NCBI RefSeq assembly: GCF_003412455.1
Contig: NZ_QTJU01000002.1
Location: forward strand, 744,001-808,000
Source: Deminuibacter soli
GTDB lineage: Bacteria; Bacteroidota; Bacteroidia; Chitinophagales; Chitinophagaceae
Direction of reading: 5' to 3'
Length of the DNA: 64,000 bases
In this document: piece after piece, positions 49,701 through 58,045 of the stretch
Numbering within the stretch: the first letter of the stretch is position 1
Layout: every line of letters starts with the position of its first letter
Translations under genes and position numbers: made by a program
The notes under the pieces: generated by a model
Databases searched by the model: none
Seen by the model: only the letters and a program-made list of their open reading frames with translations
What the model was told of the DNA's origin: nothing

Positions 49701-50782
49701 CACAGGTTACCACGCACAATTATTCACCGATGATTGGGTTAACATCCTCTTCTGACCCCTCAGGAAAATTTGGCTATTTTGACTACGATGATGCCGGCAG
49801 GCTGAAAACCATAAAGGATAATGACAAGAATGTGCTGAAAACCATCAGTTACAAATTCTCAAATCCCACTTTCTTTAGTGATGAACGCACAGTAAGTGTT
49901 ACCAAAAATGACTGTGACCCCAGTTTGTATTTTGGTGAAACAATTAATTATACAATTGCGCACGGGGCGTTTTCATCTACTATTTCAGTAGCAGATGCCA
50001 ATACCAAACGCGACAACTATATAGCCGCTACCTCGCAGGCATATGCTAACGCGAACGGTACCTGTAAGAACTATAAAAACTCAGAGATAAGCAAAACGTT
50101 TACAACACAGTGCTCGGCAGGGTTGTATGGAAACGATGTAGTATACACAGTGCCTTACGGTAAATGGACATCCACTGTTTCGTATGACGATGCACAGGCT
50201 AAGGCAACGCAGGATCTGAATAACAATGGGCAGGCTTATGCCAATGCACATGGCAACTGCTTAACATATGCCCAGTTATTTAAAAACGACTATACTTTTT
50301 CAGGTATTATTTCCAAAAGCAATTGCCCGACAGGATATAAAAGCAATACCAATGTTTCTTTTACCGTAACAGCCGGGCAGTTCACCTCTGCCAACTCTGT
50401 TGCAGAAGCAAACAGCAAGGCCCAGCAGGCAGTAGCTGCCAAGCAACAGGAAGTTGACAACACCGGTAGTTGTGTGCAGCTGGCACAAGTGAGCGTATAT
50501 CTTTCTAATAGCTCGTATGTAGACCAACAGGTATCGCTTACAAATACCACCCAAGGCTACCAGACAGTGAGTGTTACTTTGAAGGCATCGTCTTCACAAT
50601 ACGTGACCATTGGCGAGGGTGTTTACTCCATCAGTGCTTCTTCGCCAAACTCTAATACCTACCATTATTCGCTTACTGTGCCTCCGGCTGCAGCTGTACA
50701 GAAGGCCGGCAGTTCAGCTAGTTTTTCAGGGGTTAATATTACCGGAACAACATCCGGAACAACGCTTAACATCACTAACTAA
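46703..50782 (+). CDS. large secreted protein with three DUF5977 repeats
   Basis: The 1359-residue protein has a signal peptide (MCKNGFWLLLIMFCVNVALA). Residues about 20-1000 are a long beta-rich region like that found before Rhs proteins in this phylum. Near residue 1030 there is one YD-type unit (FDYDDAGRLKTIKDNDKNV). Three DUF5977 repeats follow (about 1066-1255), each with a cysteine pair and an alanine-rich helix (for example QAYANANGTCK, QAYANAHGNCL). The N-terminal part probably forms a shell or carrier. The gene is 20 bases upstream of the Rhs gene, and the two are likely co-transcribed. Confidence 0.8.
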   Translation: MCKNGFWLLLIMFCVNVALAQTTNFKGYIPPSPNAMTFQRYGDYPVDYSTGVPSINIPIYTIGVKGFSYPVSANFHASGRTASLNYSPLGLNWALIGSGVVSREVRGAPDETSPYNEQPVSYYNSQADKFDELNKLTSNYYDPLHDIFSVNVNGVSAKFIIRSSTITFLTNCPYKIQVLSNGQAYSGFILTDDHGIVYNFGQDASGYGYTESNSSQNFPSSWFLNTVTLPTGQQLKFKYGNKWTAVSDDAFYGNFSYSDNATIADKASAPSFKTNPGDYQTASTLHRNNVNLLDDYYMGYLTEIDFDEGKMFFTYDASTLQLTEAKVIRNSDNLVVRDAVFNYYATIPGSTVTLLNNCSKTIQSIVFKDAAGAEAERYSFEYYSGTGPTSLYDLGTAKDYWGYYNGRTGGTNGSRIPIPSITIEPGGTNPTSSYEQTLGCNGCRDAVFDTKLSGMLRKIYFPTGGSSEFFYEPNYYKENTGSHIVKEGPGIRIKQIQLDDGIGKQTVKSYKYGVDEDGNGYLSWQPSPSLDNVTSTIRDYLDWSLHNPPNFPYDYGFYRWRTFSSEPQAEMQRAYHTPVYYNQVTEYVSGQDTKVTNGKTVYNYSIPGNSVSYTSLPGDGFFPVFRTDDWRTPQLTSKVVYKGTAKENYVPVNGTIYNYNDYNTFSIPQVLVIKGHEFPSDNTGKSIEYITKTPPANPIGYPYSWQVFYVIDKTITGGVSKLQSEITTQYDDNGNQQTATTTYSYNNALHMYPTAITTKKSDGAVITAYSTFPQDYAAGTAFIDDLKATNNVAVPVEKISAQVKAGATQVLSGQLMTYKTGGKGLQDKVYSLETRAPVDISSFKFSNTNAGSIPFSTGFGAFVNDGRYKQKISYDIYDASNNPVQVTTSAAGPISYKWGYQGYYPVLEAKGALSRNLFYNGFEESGANTAAGDCKSGLYSHTGAYSVTISPDNGNYILAYWQKSGSAWIYMASPVTVTNGSYTISLNAQVDDIRFFPAAAQVTTHNYSPMIGLTSSSDPSGKFGYFDYDDAGRLKTIKDNDKNVLKTISYKFSNPTFFSDERTVSVTKNDCDPSLYFGETINYTIAHGAFSSTISVADANTKRDNYIAATSQAYANANGTCKNYKNSEISKTFTTQCSAGLYGNDVVYTVPYGKWTSTVSYDDAQAKATQDLNNNGQAYANAHGNCLTYAQLFKNDYTFSGIISKSNCPTGYKSNTNVSFTVTAGQFTSANSVAEANSKAQQAVAAKQQEVDNTGSCVQLAQVSVYLSNSSYVDQQVSLTNTTQGYQTVSVTLKASSSQYVTIGEGVYSISASSPNSNTYHYSLTVPPAAAVQKAGSSASFSGVNITGTTSGTTLNITN

Positions 50783-50801
50783 CCTTTAATAACACAAAGT
50801 G

Positions 50802-53800
50802 ATGCGTAAGAACCAATACAACACAACAAAACCAAGGCTTAAATTATCTGCTATGGGTAGCTTTTTACGATATACACTGCTTGCTGCCATTTTGTACTTG
50901 TGTCAATTGCCTGCCAGGGCACAGAATGTGCCAACCACTGCAACCAGCGTGGGAGGGCCATCTAAAACGCCTGTTACGCCCGGGGCTTACAGCACTGCAA
51001 GTACCAGCTATATTACAACTAATACAGCGCGCCGGCCTTATAGTGCAGAAAGTGTTGTGAGCGATGTTAACCGGCTACCCAATGAAGTTAGCCGCGCTAC
51101 CCAATATTTTGACGGGATAGGCCGGCCATTGCAAACAGTGAGCAAACAGTTGTCGCCCGGGAAAAAAGATATGGTGGCGCCGGTTACCTACGACAATTTT
51201 GGTCGTGAGGATATGAAGTTTCTGCCTTATACAGATAATAACGCTACAGATGGTGCTTTTAAAATAAGTCCATTTACTTCGCAACAGTCATTCTACAGTG
51301 GCTCCTATGTAAACGAGCAGGCTGCTTATGCAGGAGAGCAGTTCTTTTACGGGCAAACAAAATTTGAAAACTCCCCGCTCAACCGTGTGTTAAATACGTA
51401 TGCAGCCGGTAACAGCTGGGCAGGCAGCGATAGGGGACAGTCTGTGCAATACCTGTTCACTGGTCCGGATGATCATATACGTCTGTGGACGGTTGGCTAT
51501 GCCGATATTATTTATGGATCAGATAATACAAGTGTCAACGTTCCCCAGTCAACCGCAGAATACCAGGCAGGAGAAATAACCAAAACGGTTACTGCAGATG
51601 AGCATGGCAAGCAGGTACAGGAGTTTAAAGACAAAGAAGGGCACATCATACTCAAAAAAGTGCAGGCCGATGATGCGGGTAATTGGTTGCAAACCTATTA
51701 CGTATACGACGACCTCGGTTTGTTACGTTGCGTAATACCACCTGCTGCTGTAGAAAGTTTGCCTGCCGGCGGCTGGGTACTGTCTTCCACTGCATTAAAA
51801 GAACTTTGTTTCAGGTACGAATACGATGCACGTGGTCGCATGAGCGCCAAAAAAGTGCCTGGTGCGGCCTGGACTTACCTGGTATATGACCAGCGTGACA
51901 GGCTCACTTATACCCAGGATGGCAATATGAAGGCAAAAGGGCAGTGGCTGTATACGCTGTATGATGATGTAAACCGCCCGGTACAAACAGGTGTAATGAC
52001 AGGTTATGGCGGCACGCCAGCTGATATGCAGGGATACCTGGCTAATATTACGCCTGCCACAGTAGCGGATATAATACTTCCCGGTTGGGATGGCGTAACA
52101 ACCAGCTATGTTGCAAGTAACAGTATTACGATGCTGGAAGGGTTTAACGTAGATGGTGCAACCGCCGGCGTTGCACTGGAAATAGCCAATTTAGCCGGTA
52201 CCGGTAGTGGCGCACTAAGTGGCACAACCTATACTGCACTTACCTACACGGATTATGACGATTACCATACTACCGGTAAATCTTTTAACGGTACTTATGC
52301 TGCTAAGCCGGGCACCGGGGGAAATGATAATGCAGAAAATGCAGCCACCACGGCAAGCGCTGTTACGCTGGGTATGCCTACCGTAACCCGCGTGCGTGTA
52401 ATAGAAGATCCCAATAATCTTTCATCCGGTAAATGGCTGGAAACAGTTACCTACTATGATGATAAAGGTCGTGCCATACAGGTGCAATCAGACAACTACA
52501 AAGGTGGTGTAGATATAATAAGCAGCCGTTATGCTTTTACCGGGAAAGTGGTAAGCAGTTACCAGGTTCACAATAATCCCGCCGGTGGCATTACAGGACT
52601 GGGCATCCAAACAGACTACCTGTATGATCATGCAGATCGTTTATTAACCGTAACCAAACAGGTGGGCGATGATATTGCCAACAAACGTTTAATCAGCACC
52701 ATAACCTACGATGCATTAGGCCAGGTAAAGCAAAAGCAAATAGGTCAGAAGCGCGATGCTGCGGGCAACCTTACTGCTGCTGTTATGGAAGATGATGCTT
52801 ATGCTTACAATATCCGCGGCTGGTTAAAAAGCATCAACCGGAAAACCGATGGCAGCGGTATTGATATCAATACCAGCGCCAAATGGTTTGGTATGGATCT
52901 GAGTTATGACTGGGGTTTTGGCAGCAACCAATACAACGGCAATATCGCTGGCATGCGCTGGAAAAGCTCGGGCGACCAGAAAGAACGTGCCTATGGTTAC
53001 GGGTATGATGCATCCAATCGCTTGTTAAAAGCTGATTTTACGCAGAACGATGGTGGCTGGAATACCACTGCGGGCATTGATTTCAGCATGAAAATGGGCG
53101 ATGGAATAACCCCGGGCAGTGCCTATGATGCTAATGGTAATATCAAGGCCATGTGGCAGAAGGGACTAGTTGGCACAGCAAGCGATATTGTTGACGATCT
53201 TGCCTATTCCTATTATTCCGGTACCAACAAACTGGCGGCTGTAACTGATACGCGCAGTGCAACACAGCTCGGTGACTTTACAGACAACAACAAAACGGGT
53301 AACGACTATGGGTACGATGTAAACGGTAACCTCATTGCTGATAAAAACAAAAGCATCGGCACTTCAGTGGGCACAGATGTTCCGGCAGGCGCCCAGGATA
53401 TTATATACAACCACCTGAACCTGCCCTGGCAGCTAACGGTGGCCAATAAGGGGAGTATTTTTTACATCTACGATGCAGCAGGCAATAAACTGGAAAAGAG
53501 AGTAGTAGAAGGAAGCAAAACCACTACAACCGATTACCTGGGTGGTTTTGTATACGAGAACAACCATCTGCAATTCTTTGGCCATGAAGAAGGTCGTGTA
53601 CGTGTATTGCGTGATGGTAGTGGTACAACTACCGGTTATGCGTATGACTATTTCCTGAAAGATCACCTCGGCAACACGCGTACCGTACTTACAGATGAGT
53701 TTAGCAATCAGCGATACCTGGCAACCGTAGAGCCGCAATACCGTACTACGGAACTGCAATTGTTCAACGACCAGCTGGCGCAAACAGCCAGGAACAAAAG

Positions 53801-55340
53801 CGAGATTCCCGGTTTTGATACTGACCCCAACAATACAACGGTAACCTGGTTGAAAAATGATGGCCAGGATGGTACCCCGAAAATCGGCCCTGGTATACTA
53901 TTGAAAGTAATGGCCGGTGACCAGATCTCGATATCTGCACAAGCCTGGTACCGCAACCAGGATCACCAGCCTGCTAATAATACAGTCGCCAGTAATCTTG
54001 CCACACAAGTCGTGAACCTGTTCACAGGCGAAGTGGCGGGTGCAGGCGGGCACTTTAATGCTACTAACCTTGGCACCGGCACCAGCAGCCTGCTGAATGC
54101 GCCTGTACAGGGTTTTGTAAGTACTGAAGCTACAGATGACAGCCGCCCCAAAGCCTTCCTGAACTGGATTGTGCTCGATGAAGAGCAACTGAAAAACAGA
54201 ACCGATGTAAGTGGCTACCGGCAGATACCCGTGGTTGGTGCGAACGAGACGTACAAAGTGCTGCAGTCAGGCAACCTGACCATTCCGGTAAATGGTTATA
54301 TTTACATATATGAGAGCAACGTCAGCAGTACCGGTGTAGCCTTTGATAATTTAAGCATCACGCACACGCCGGGACCGTTGTTGGAGGAGACGCATTATTA
54401 TCCGTTTGGGTTGACGATGGCGGGGATATCTTCTAAAGCGGCTGGAAAACAGCAGAACAGGTTTAAGTATAATGGCAAAGAACTGCAGAACCAGGAGTTT
54501 AGTGATGGGAGTGGGTTGGAGTTGTATGATTATGGGGCGAGGTTCTATGATCCCGTTATCGCCAGGTGGACGACACCCGATCCAATGGCGGAATTAAGCA
54601 GAAGATGGTCGCCTTATACTTATGGTAAGGATAATCCTATTAAGTTCATTGATCCCGATGGTATGTTTGATGAGTTGTATGACCAAAAAGGCAAGAAAAT
54701 AGGAGAAGATGAAAATGGGGCTAACGGTAGAGCAAGGGTAGTAACAGATTCTAAAGAAGCAGCACAGGTTAAAGCTAACACTAAGAATAACAGTATTACA
54801 CAATCCAGTTCAATAAGTTCAGGAGCCTCTGTTTCAAAAACAGCTTTGAAAGAATCGTTAAATATAATAGGTCGCACCCAGTCGAAAACAGCTAATGATC
54901 CATCAGGTGGCTTGCATGGTGAATCATCAATTGTGATGAATAATGGCAATGTTTTGCAAGGCGCTTCTGGTAAAGCTGCATTTATAAATTCTAATAATGA
55001 ACTGCAAGCTGACGAAACGTTGCCTAATCTACCGTCAGGAAGCACGCCAGCCGATGCTGAAACTACAATACATTCTCATGTTACTGGAACCATATTACAG
55101 AATGGTCAAATTTATAGCCATGATGCATTACAACCGTCAAATACTGATGGAGGGACGTTTAAACAGTATGGGACAAATATTATAGTTGGGCCGCTTGGAC
55201 AAGCTACCGCCACAAGTAGCACTACGGGCGGAGTTTCTATTAATCAACCTGGAAATGGTGTTGTTATTTATAAAGGAGGGGCAACTACACCAACAGTAAC
55301 TTTAACAATAAAAGCAGTTCAGCAAATACTAAAACCATGA
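50802..55340 (+). CDS. Rhs-family protein (DUF6443, YD repeats) with JAB-type C-terminal toxin domain
   Basis: The 1512-residue protein starts at ATG 50802; GTG 50799 and an internal Met at 50853 with a better signal peptide (SFLRYTLLAAILYLCQLPA) are alternatives. A DUF6443 domain lies at about 70-230 (DVNRLPNEVSRATQYFDGIG). YD repeats run to about 1000. The Rhs core, near 1205-1288, ends at DPDGM. The unique tip (1289-1512) has Glu1374 (LHGESS), HSH at 1424-1426 and S1446-N-T-D1449. This is the JAMM zinc site E...HxH...SxxD, which suggests a Tox-JAB-type protease. The sequence shows the motif; toxicity is inferred. The stop overlaps the next start (ATGA). Confidence 0.88.
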   Translation: MRKNQYNTTKPRLKLSAMGSFLRYTLLAAILYLCQLPARAQNVPTTATSVGGPSKTPVTPGAYSTASTSYITTNTARRPYSAESVVSDVNRLPNEVSRATQYFDGIGRPLQTVSKQLSPGKKDMVAPVTYDNFGREDMKFLPYTDNNATDGAFKISPFTSQQSFYSGSYVNEQAAYAGEQFFYGQTKFENSPLNRVLNTYAAGNSWAGSDRGQSVQYLFTGPDDHIRLWTVGYADIIYGSDNTSVNVPQSTAEYQAGEITKTVTADEHGKQVQEFKDKEGHIILKKVQADDAGNWLQTYYVYDDLGLLRCVIPPAAVESLPAGGWVLSSTALKELCFRYEYDARGRMSAKKVPGAAWTYLVYDQRDRLTYTQDGNMKAKGQWLYTLYDDVNRPVQTGVMTGYGGTPADMQGYLANITPATVADIILPGWDGVTTSYVASNSITMLEGFNVDGATAGVALEIANLAGTGSGALSGTTYTALTYTDYDDYHTTGKSFNGTYAAKPGTGGNDNAENAATTASAVTLGMPTVTRVRVIEDPNNLSSGKWLETVTYYDDKGRAIQVQSDNYKGGVDIISSRYAFTGKVVSSYQVHNNPAGGITGLGIQTDYLYDHADRLLTVTKQVGDDIANKRLISTITYDALGQVKQKQIGQKRDAAGNLTAAVMEDDAYAYNIRGWLKSINRKTDGSGIDINTSAKWFGMDLSYDWGFGSNQYNGNIAGMRWKSSGDQKERAYGYGYDASNRLLKADFTQNDGGWNTTAGIDFSMKMGDGITPGSAYDANGNIKAMWQKGLVGTASDIVDDLAYSYYSGTNKLAAVTDTRSATQLGDFTDNNKTGNDYGYDVNGNLIADKNKSIGTSVGTDVPAGAQDIIYNHLNLPWQLTVANKGSIFYIYDAAGNKLEKRVVEGSKTTTTDYLGGFVYENNHLQFFGHEEGRVRVLRDGSGTTTGYAYDYFLKDHLGNTRTVLTDEFSNQRYLATVEPQYRTTELQLFNDQLAQTARNKSEIPGFDTDPNNTTVTWLKNDGQDGTPKIGPGILLKVMAGDQISISAQAWYRNQDHQPANNTVASNLATQVVNLFTGEVAGAGGHFNATNLGTGTSSLLNAPVQGFVSTEATDDSRPKAFLNWIVLDEEQLKNRTDVSGYRQIPVVGANETYKVLQSGNLTIPVNGYIYIYESNVSSTGVAFDNLSITHTPGPLLEETHYYPFGLTMAGISSKAAGKQQNRFKYNGKELQNQEFSDGSGLELYDYGARFYDPVIARWTTPDPMAELSRRWSPYTYGKDNPIKFIDPDGMFDELYDQKGKKIGEDENGANGRARVVTDSKEAAQVKANTKNNSITQSSSISSGASVSKTALKESLNIIGRTQSKTANDPSGGLHGESSIVMNNGNVLQGASGKAAFINSNNELQADETLPNLPSGSTPADAETTIHSHVTGTILQNGQIYSHDALQPSNTDGGTFKQYGTNIIVGPLGQATATSSTTGGVSINQPGNGVVIYKGGATTPTVTLTIKAVQQILKP
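53841..54550 (+). repeat. Rhs core block duplicated at 57336-58045
   Basis: The bases at this position and those 3495 downstream line up without gaps over about 710 bases, with only scattered substitutions, by eye in the mid-90s percent identity. It covers the last part of the YD region and the start of the Rhs core. Confidence 0.9.
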
Positions 55341-55834
55341 AATTAAAAATCATTATACTTATTTGTGTACTTCTCAGTTTTAAGGTAAGTGCACAAGAAC
55401 AACCTCAAAGGATAAACTTTATTCTTTCTATTGATGAAAAAATAGTTTCAGGTTCAGTTTCAAAAATCAAAATCCTGGCGAGTTTAACACATGGTGGAAA
55501 AAGAGTTATAGAGGCGGACTATTATCCTGGAAATCTATCTTTATCACAATCTGATTACGCATTATTAAAAAGTGACACAGTTAGTTCTGTGTTTCTATCT
55601 TTTACTTATAGTGAGTTCTGTAATAAAAATCGTCGAGATTATGATTATGAGATTGATTTAAAAAAAGGTTGGTTGCAAAGCTATTTTTACGTTTTATATG
55701 TATATAACACGGATAAATCGAGGTATAAGAAAATCTTAGAACCTCTAAAGGGGAAACATTATATTTATGAGTTTGATTACCCTGGCGGTGGAACGAAGAG
55801 AATAAGAAAAATAAAGATCAATGATTGTGATTGA
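55337..55834 (+). CDS. exported small protein, candidate immunity protein for the JAB tip
   Basis: The 165-residue protein has a signal peptide (MKLKIIILICVLLSFKVSA). The mature part is beta-rich and basic (DRIKIND-like ends, RRDYDYEIDLKKGWLQSYFY) with no family I recognise. It overlaps the Rhs stop by 4 bases, the normal place for an immunity gene, and its base composition is much lower in GC than the Rhs gene. A periplasmic immunity protein would imply that the tip acts, or is neutralised, in the periplasm. It ends before a terminator. Confidence 0.6.
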   Translation: MKLKIIILICVLLSFKVSAQEQPQRINFILSIDEKIVSGSVSKIKILASLTHGGKRVIEADYYPGNLSLSQSDYALLKSDTVSSVFLSFTYSEFCNKNRRDYDYEIDLKKGWLQSYFYVLYVYNTDKSRYKKILEPLKGKHYIYEFDYPGGGTKRIRKIKINDCD

Positions 55835-55840
55835 ATAAGT

Positions 55841-55868
55841 AAGCCCCGGTTAAGGGGCTTTTTTATTT
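55841..55868 (+). terminator. terminator of the Rhs operon
   Basis: aagcccc (55841-55847) pairs with ggggctt (55854-55860), followed by six T. It also lies across the end of the minus-strand XRE pseudogene. Confidence 0.8.
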
Positions 55869-56228
55869 ATAGGGCAGCCACGTTATTATTAAAGAAGTCC
55901 TTGAACTTCTTTTTGGTAAGCATGGTATCAATGATCTTAAAAACCACGGTGCGATCTTCCTCGTCTAATTGGTTAATCAAGTTGATCTGCTCGAAATTAG
56001 GCTTGTCCTGAATGGTCACATCGACCGGTTGACATCAAAATGTACTACCTGATCAATGGTTATCCCAAAATACCCGGCAAAGCGTTCCAGTTCATCAATA
56101 GCAATATCACGGGTGTTGTTCTCCACTTTGTTATAGCTGGTATAAGGTATGTTCACTTCAGCAGCAAGCTGCTTTTGTAGCAATCCTTTTTGCTCCCTGA
56201 TCTTCTTAATGTTATCGCCTGAGCTCAT
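55867..56228 (-). pseudogene. XRE-family regulator, frameshifted
   Basis: From ATG 56228 a helix-turn-helix (KKIREQKGLLQKQLAAEVNI) is read in frame to TGA at 56016. Continuing in the next frame from about 56025 gives VDVTIQDKPNFEQINLINQL and ends TKKKFKDFFNNNVAAL with TAA at 55867-55869, the expected C-terminus of this type of Bacteroidota regulator. Loss of one C near 56025 explains the break. The 5' end is fused to an IS481 fragment. Confidence 0.7.
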
Positions 56229-56259
56229 TACGTTTGCTTTTCTTCCAAAAATATCCTTT

Positions 56260-56559
56260 AAAGATTCCTTGTTTACGTAGTTCATTACTAGCTCTTTGCT
56301 GGCCAAAAGCTGGATAATCGAAGGCCATCTTAACTACAGCCGCTTCAATGGAGGGATCTACACGGTTTTTAAGTATAGGCTTACTGCGGCTGATCTCTTG
56401 TAGTGCTGCCTCACCGCCTGTATCGTACAGCTCTTTAATCCGGTAGAAACTGCCCCGGCTATACCCAATCACCTTGCATGCCTGGGAAACATTACCTAAA
56501 TGTTCCGCTAAATGCAATAGTCCTAACTTGCTTTTGATTAACTTGGATGTGGAATTCAT
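56260..56559 (-). mobile_element. IS481-family transposase, N-terminal fragment
   Basis: From ATG 56559 about 100 residues match the N-terminal HTH of this transposase group ([20 protein letters not shown], then [20 protein letters not shown]). After RKQGIF near 56260 the match stops and the reading frame runs into the XRE region. The catalytic DDE domain is missing, so the element cannot move by itself. It lies between the intact Rhs operon and the displaced modules. Confidence 0.75.
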
Positions 56560-56624
56560 AATCTGACATTTTGGGATTGATTTATTAAGTGTGGTTACTT
56601 AAAGTTAATCCCAACTGTCAGATT
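56560..56624. repeat. imperfect inverted repeat upstream of the IS481 fragment
   Basis: aatctgacattttgggatt (56560-56578) and aatcccaactgtcagatt (56607-56624) are inverted copies around a 28-base AT-rich spacer. It is probably the element's end plus its promoter/operator region. Confidence 0.5.
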
Positions 56625-56633
56625 AAGTCTTGA

Positions 56634-56792
56634 CTATTTCATTTCATTGCTGCAGAATATTTTAATGCGGAGGGTGGGAGTTTGTTTGGGAGATCAATTA
56701 AAGTAAAAACTCTTACTGTTGGTCATTTACAAAAAGGTATTGTTGCAGGTAAACTTAATAAGGAGGTTATAAATTGCTATTCCATCTCATGA
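56634..56792 (+). pseudogene. toxin-tail remnant 1
   Basis: An open frame of 53 codons with no start codon begins right after the IS481 end and stops at 56792. It includes IAAEYFNAEGGSLFGRSIK and GHLQKGIVAGKLNKEVIN. I take it for the C-terminal end of an Rhs tip cut off by the IS481 event. The tip family is not recognised. Confidence 0.4.
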
Positions 56793-56822
56793 ATTAATAT
56801 TTATAACTATCATAGTTGCCAT

Positions 56823-57209
56823 ATGAACAGACCATGTATAAAGCGTATTTTAGGTATAGTGTTATTATTGATCAATGTTTTACTTGTTGGGTTCGTCTTT
56901 GTAGCAAATGTCTTTACGCTTTCGGGACCACTACAAGCGCATATGATAATAGAAACTTGTTTTTGGTCATATTTATTGCGAAGAATAATACTTGCTGTCA
57001 TTCTTGCTTCATTAGCAACCGGCGTTTCGATTTTTTTTAGATATCTTATGTGCAAGTTATTAAGGTTGCCAGCTGAGTTTGTAAGAGTGCGGTTAATTAA
57101 GATCTTTTTTTTCTTCTTAATAGCGTCATTTTTGGCAATGCTTGTTTTTTACTATGGTAATTATAGAATCGTTCAGGATATGAGAGTGAAAGGGCTTAGA
57201 TTTGATTAG
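56823..57209 (+). CDS. small membrane protein, candidate orphan immunity protein
   Basis: The 128-residue protein has three hydrophobic segments (LGIVLLLINVLLVGFVFVAN; LAVILASLATGVSIFF; FFFFLIASFLAMLVFYYG). No family is recognised. It lies 30 bases after toxin-tail remnant 1 and before the displaced Rhs module, so an immunity role is inferred from position only. AT-rich. Confidence 0.5.
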   Translation: MNRPCIKRILGIVLLLINVLLVGFVFVANVFTLSGPLQAHMIIETCFWSYLLRRIILAVILASLATGVSIFFRYLMCKLLRLPAEFVRVRLIKIFFFFLIASFLAMLVFYYGNYRIVQDMRVKGLRFD

Positions 57210-57280
57210 CAGGAAGTTAAAGTAATTTACCGCATACTGGGTGTATAATTTAATATTAAACAAGCTCTGACAAAAAAAAT

Positions 57281-57328
57281 GGCATTGTAGGCACTGCCCA
57301 GGTTATTCCATGGTAATATCAAGGCCAT
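57281..57328 (+). repeat. rearranged Rhs scrap with a small inversion
   Basis: 57281-57311 is, with few differences, the reverse complement of main Rhs 53101-53131. The next 17 bases (57312-57328) equal main Rhs 53136-53152 in forward direction. So a 31-base piece was flipped in place. After it, about 690 bases of core are missing before homology resumes at 57336. Confidence 0.6.
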
Positions 57329-57335
57329 AGGGGGA

Positions 57336-58045
57336 GTAACCTGGTTGAAAAATGATGGCCAGGATGGTACCCCGAAAATCGGCCCTGGTATACTGTTGAA
57401 AGTAATGGCCGGTGACCAGATCTCGATATCTGCACAAGCCTGGTACCGCAACCAGGATCACCAGCCTGCTAATAATACAGTCGCCAGTAATCTTGCCACA
57501 CAAGTCGTGAACCTGTTCACAGGCGAAGTAGCTGGCGCAGGCGGGCACTTTAATGCTACTAACCTTGGCACCGGCACCAGCAGCCTGCTGAATGCGCCTG
57601 TACAGCGCTTTGTAAGCACCGAAGCTACAGATGACAGCCGTCCCAAAGCCTTCCTGAACTGGATTGTGCTCGATGAAGAGCAACTGAAAAACAGAACCGA
57701 TGTAAGTGGCTACCGGCAGATACCCGTGGTTGGTGCGAACGAGACGTACAAAGTGCTGCAGTCCGGCAACCTCACCATGCCGGTAAATGGTTATATTTAC
57801 ATATATGAGAGCAATGTGAGCAGTACTGGTGTAGCGTTTGATAATTTAAGCATCACGCACACCCCCGGCCCCCTGCTGGAAGAGACGCATTATTATCCGT
57901 TTGGGTTGACGATGTCGGGGATATCTTCTAAAGCTGCCGGGAAACTACAGAACAGGTTTAAATATAATGGCAAGGAACTGCAGAGTAAGGAGTTTAGTGA
58001 TGGGAGTGGATTGGAGTTGTATGATTATGGGGCAAGGATGTACGA
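57336..58045 (+). repeat. Rhs core block, second copy
   Basis: Partner of 53841-54550 at a constant offset of 3495 bases with no gaps. Long enough to support homologous recombination between the main gene and the displaced tip. Confidence 0.9.
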
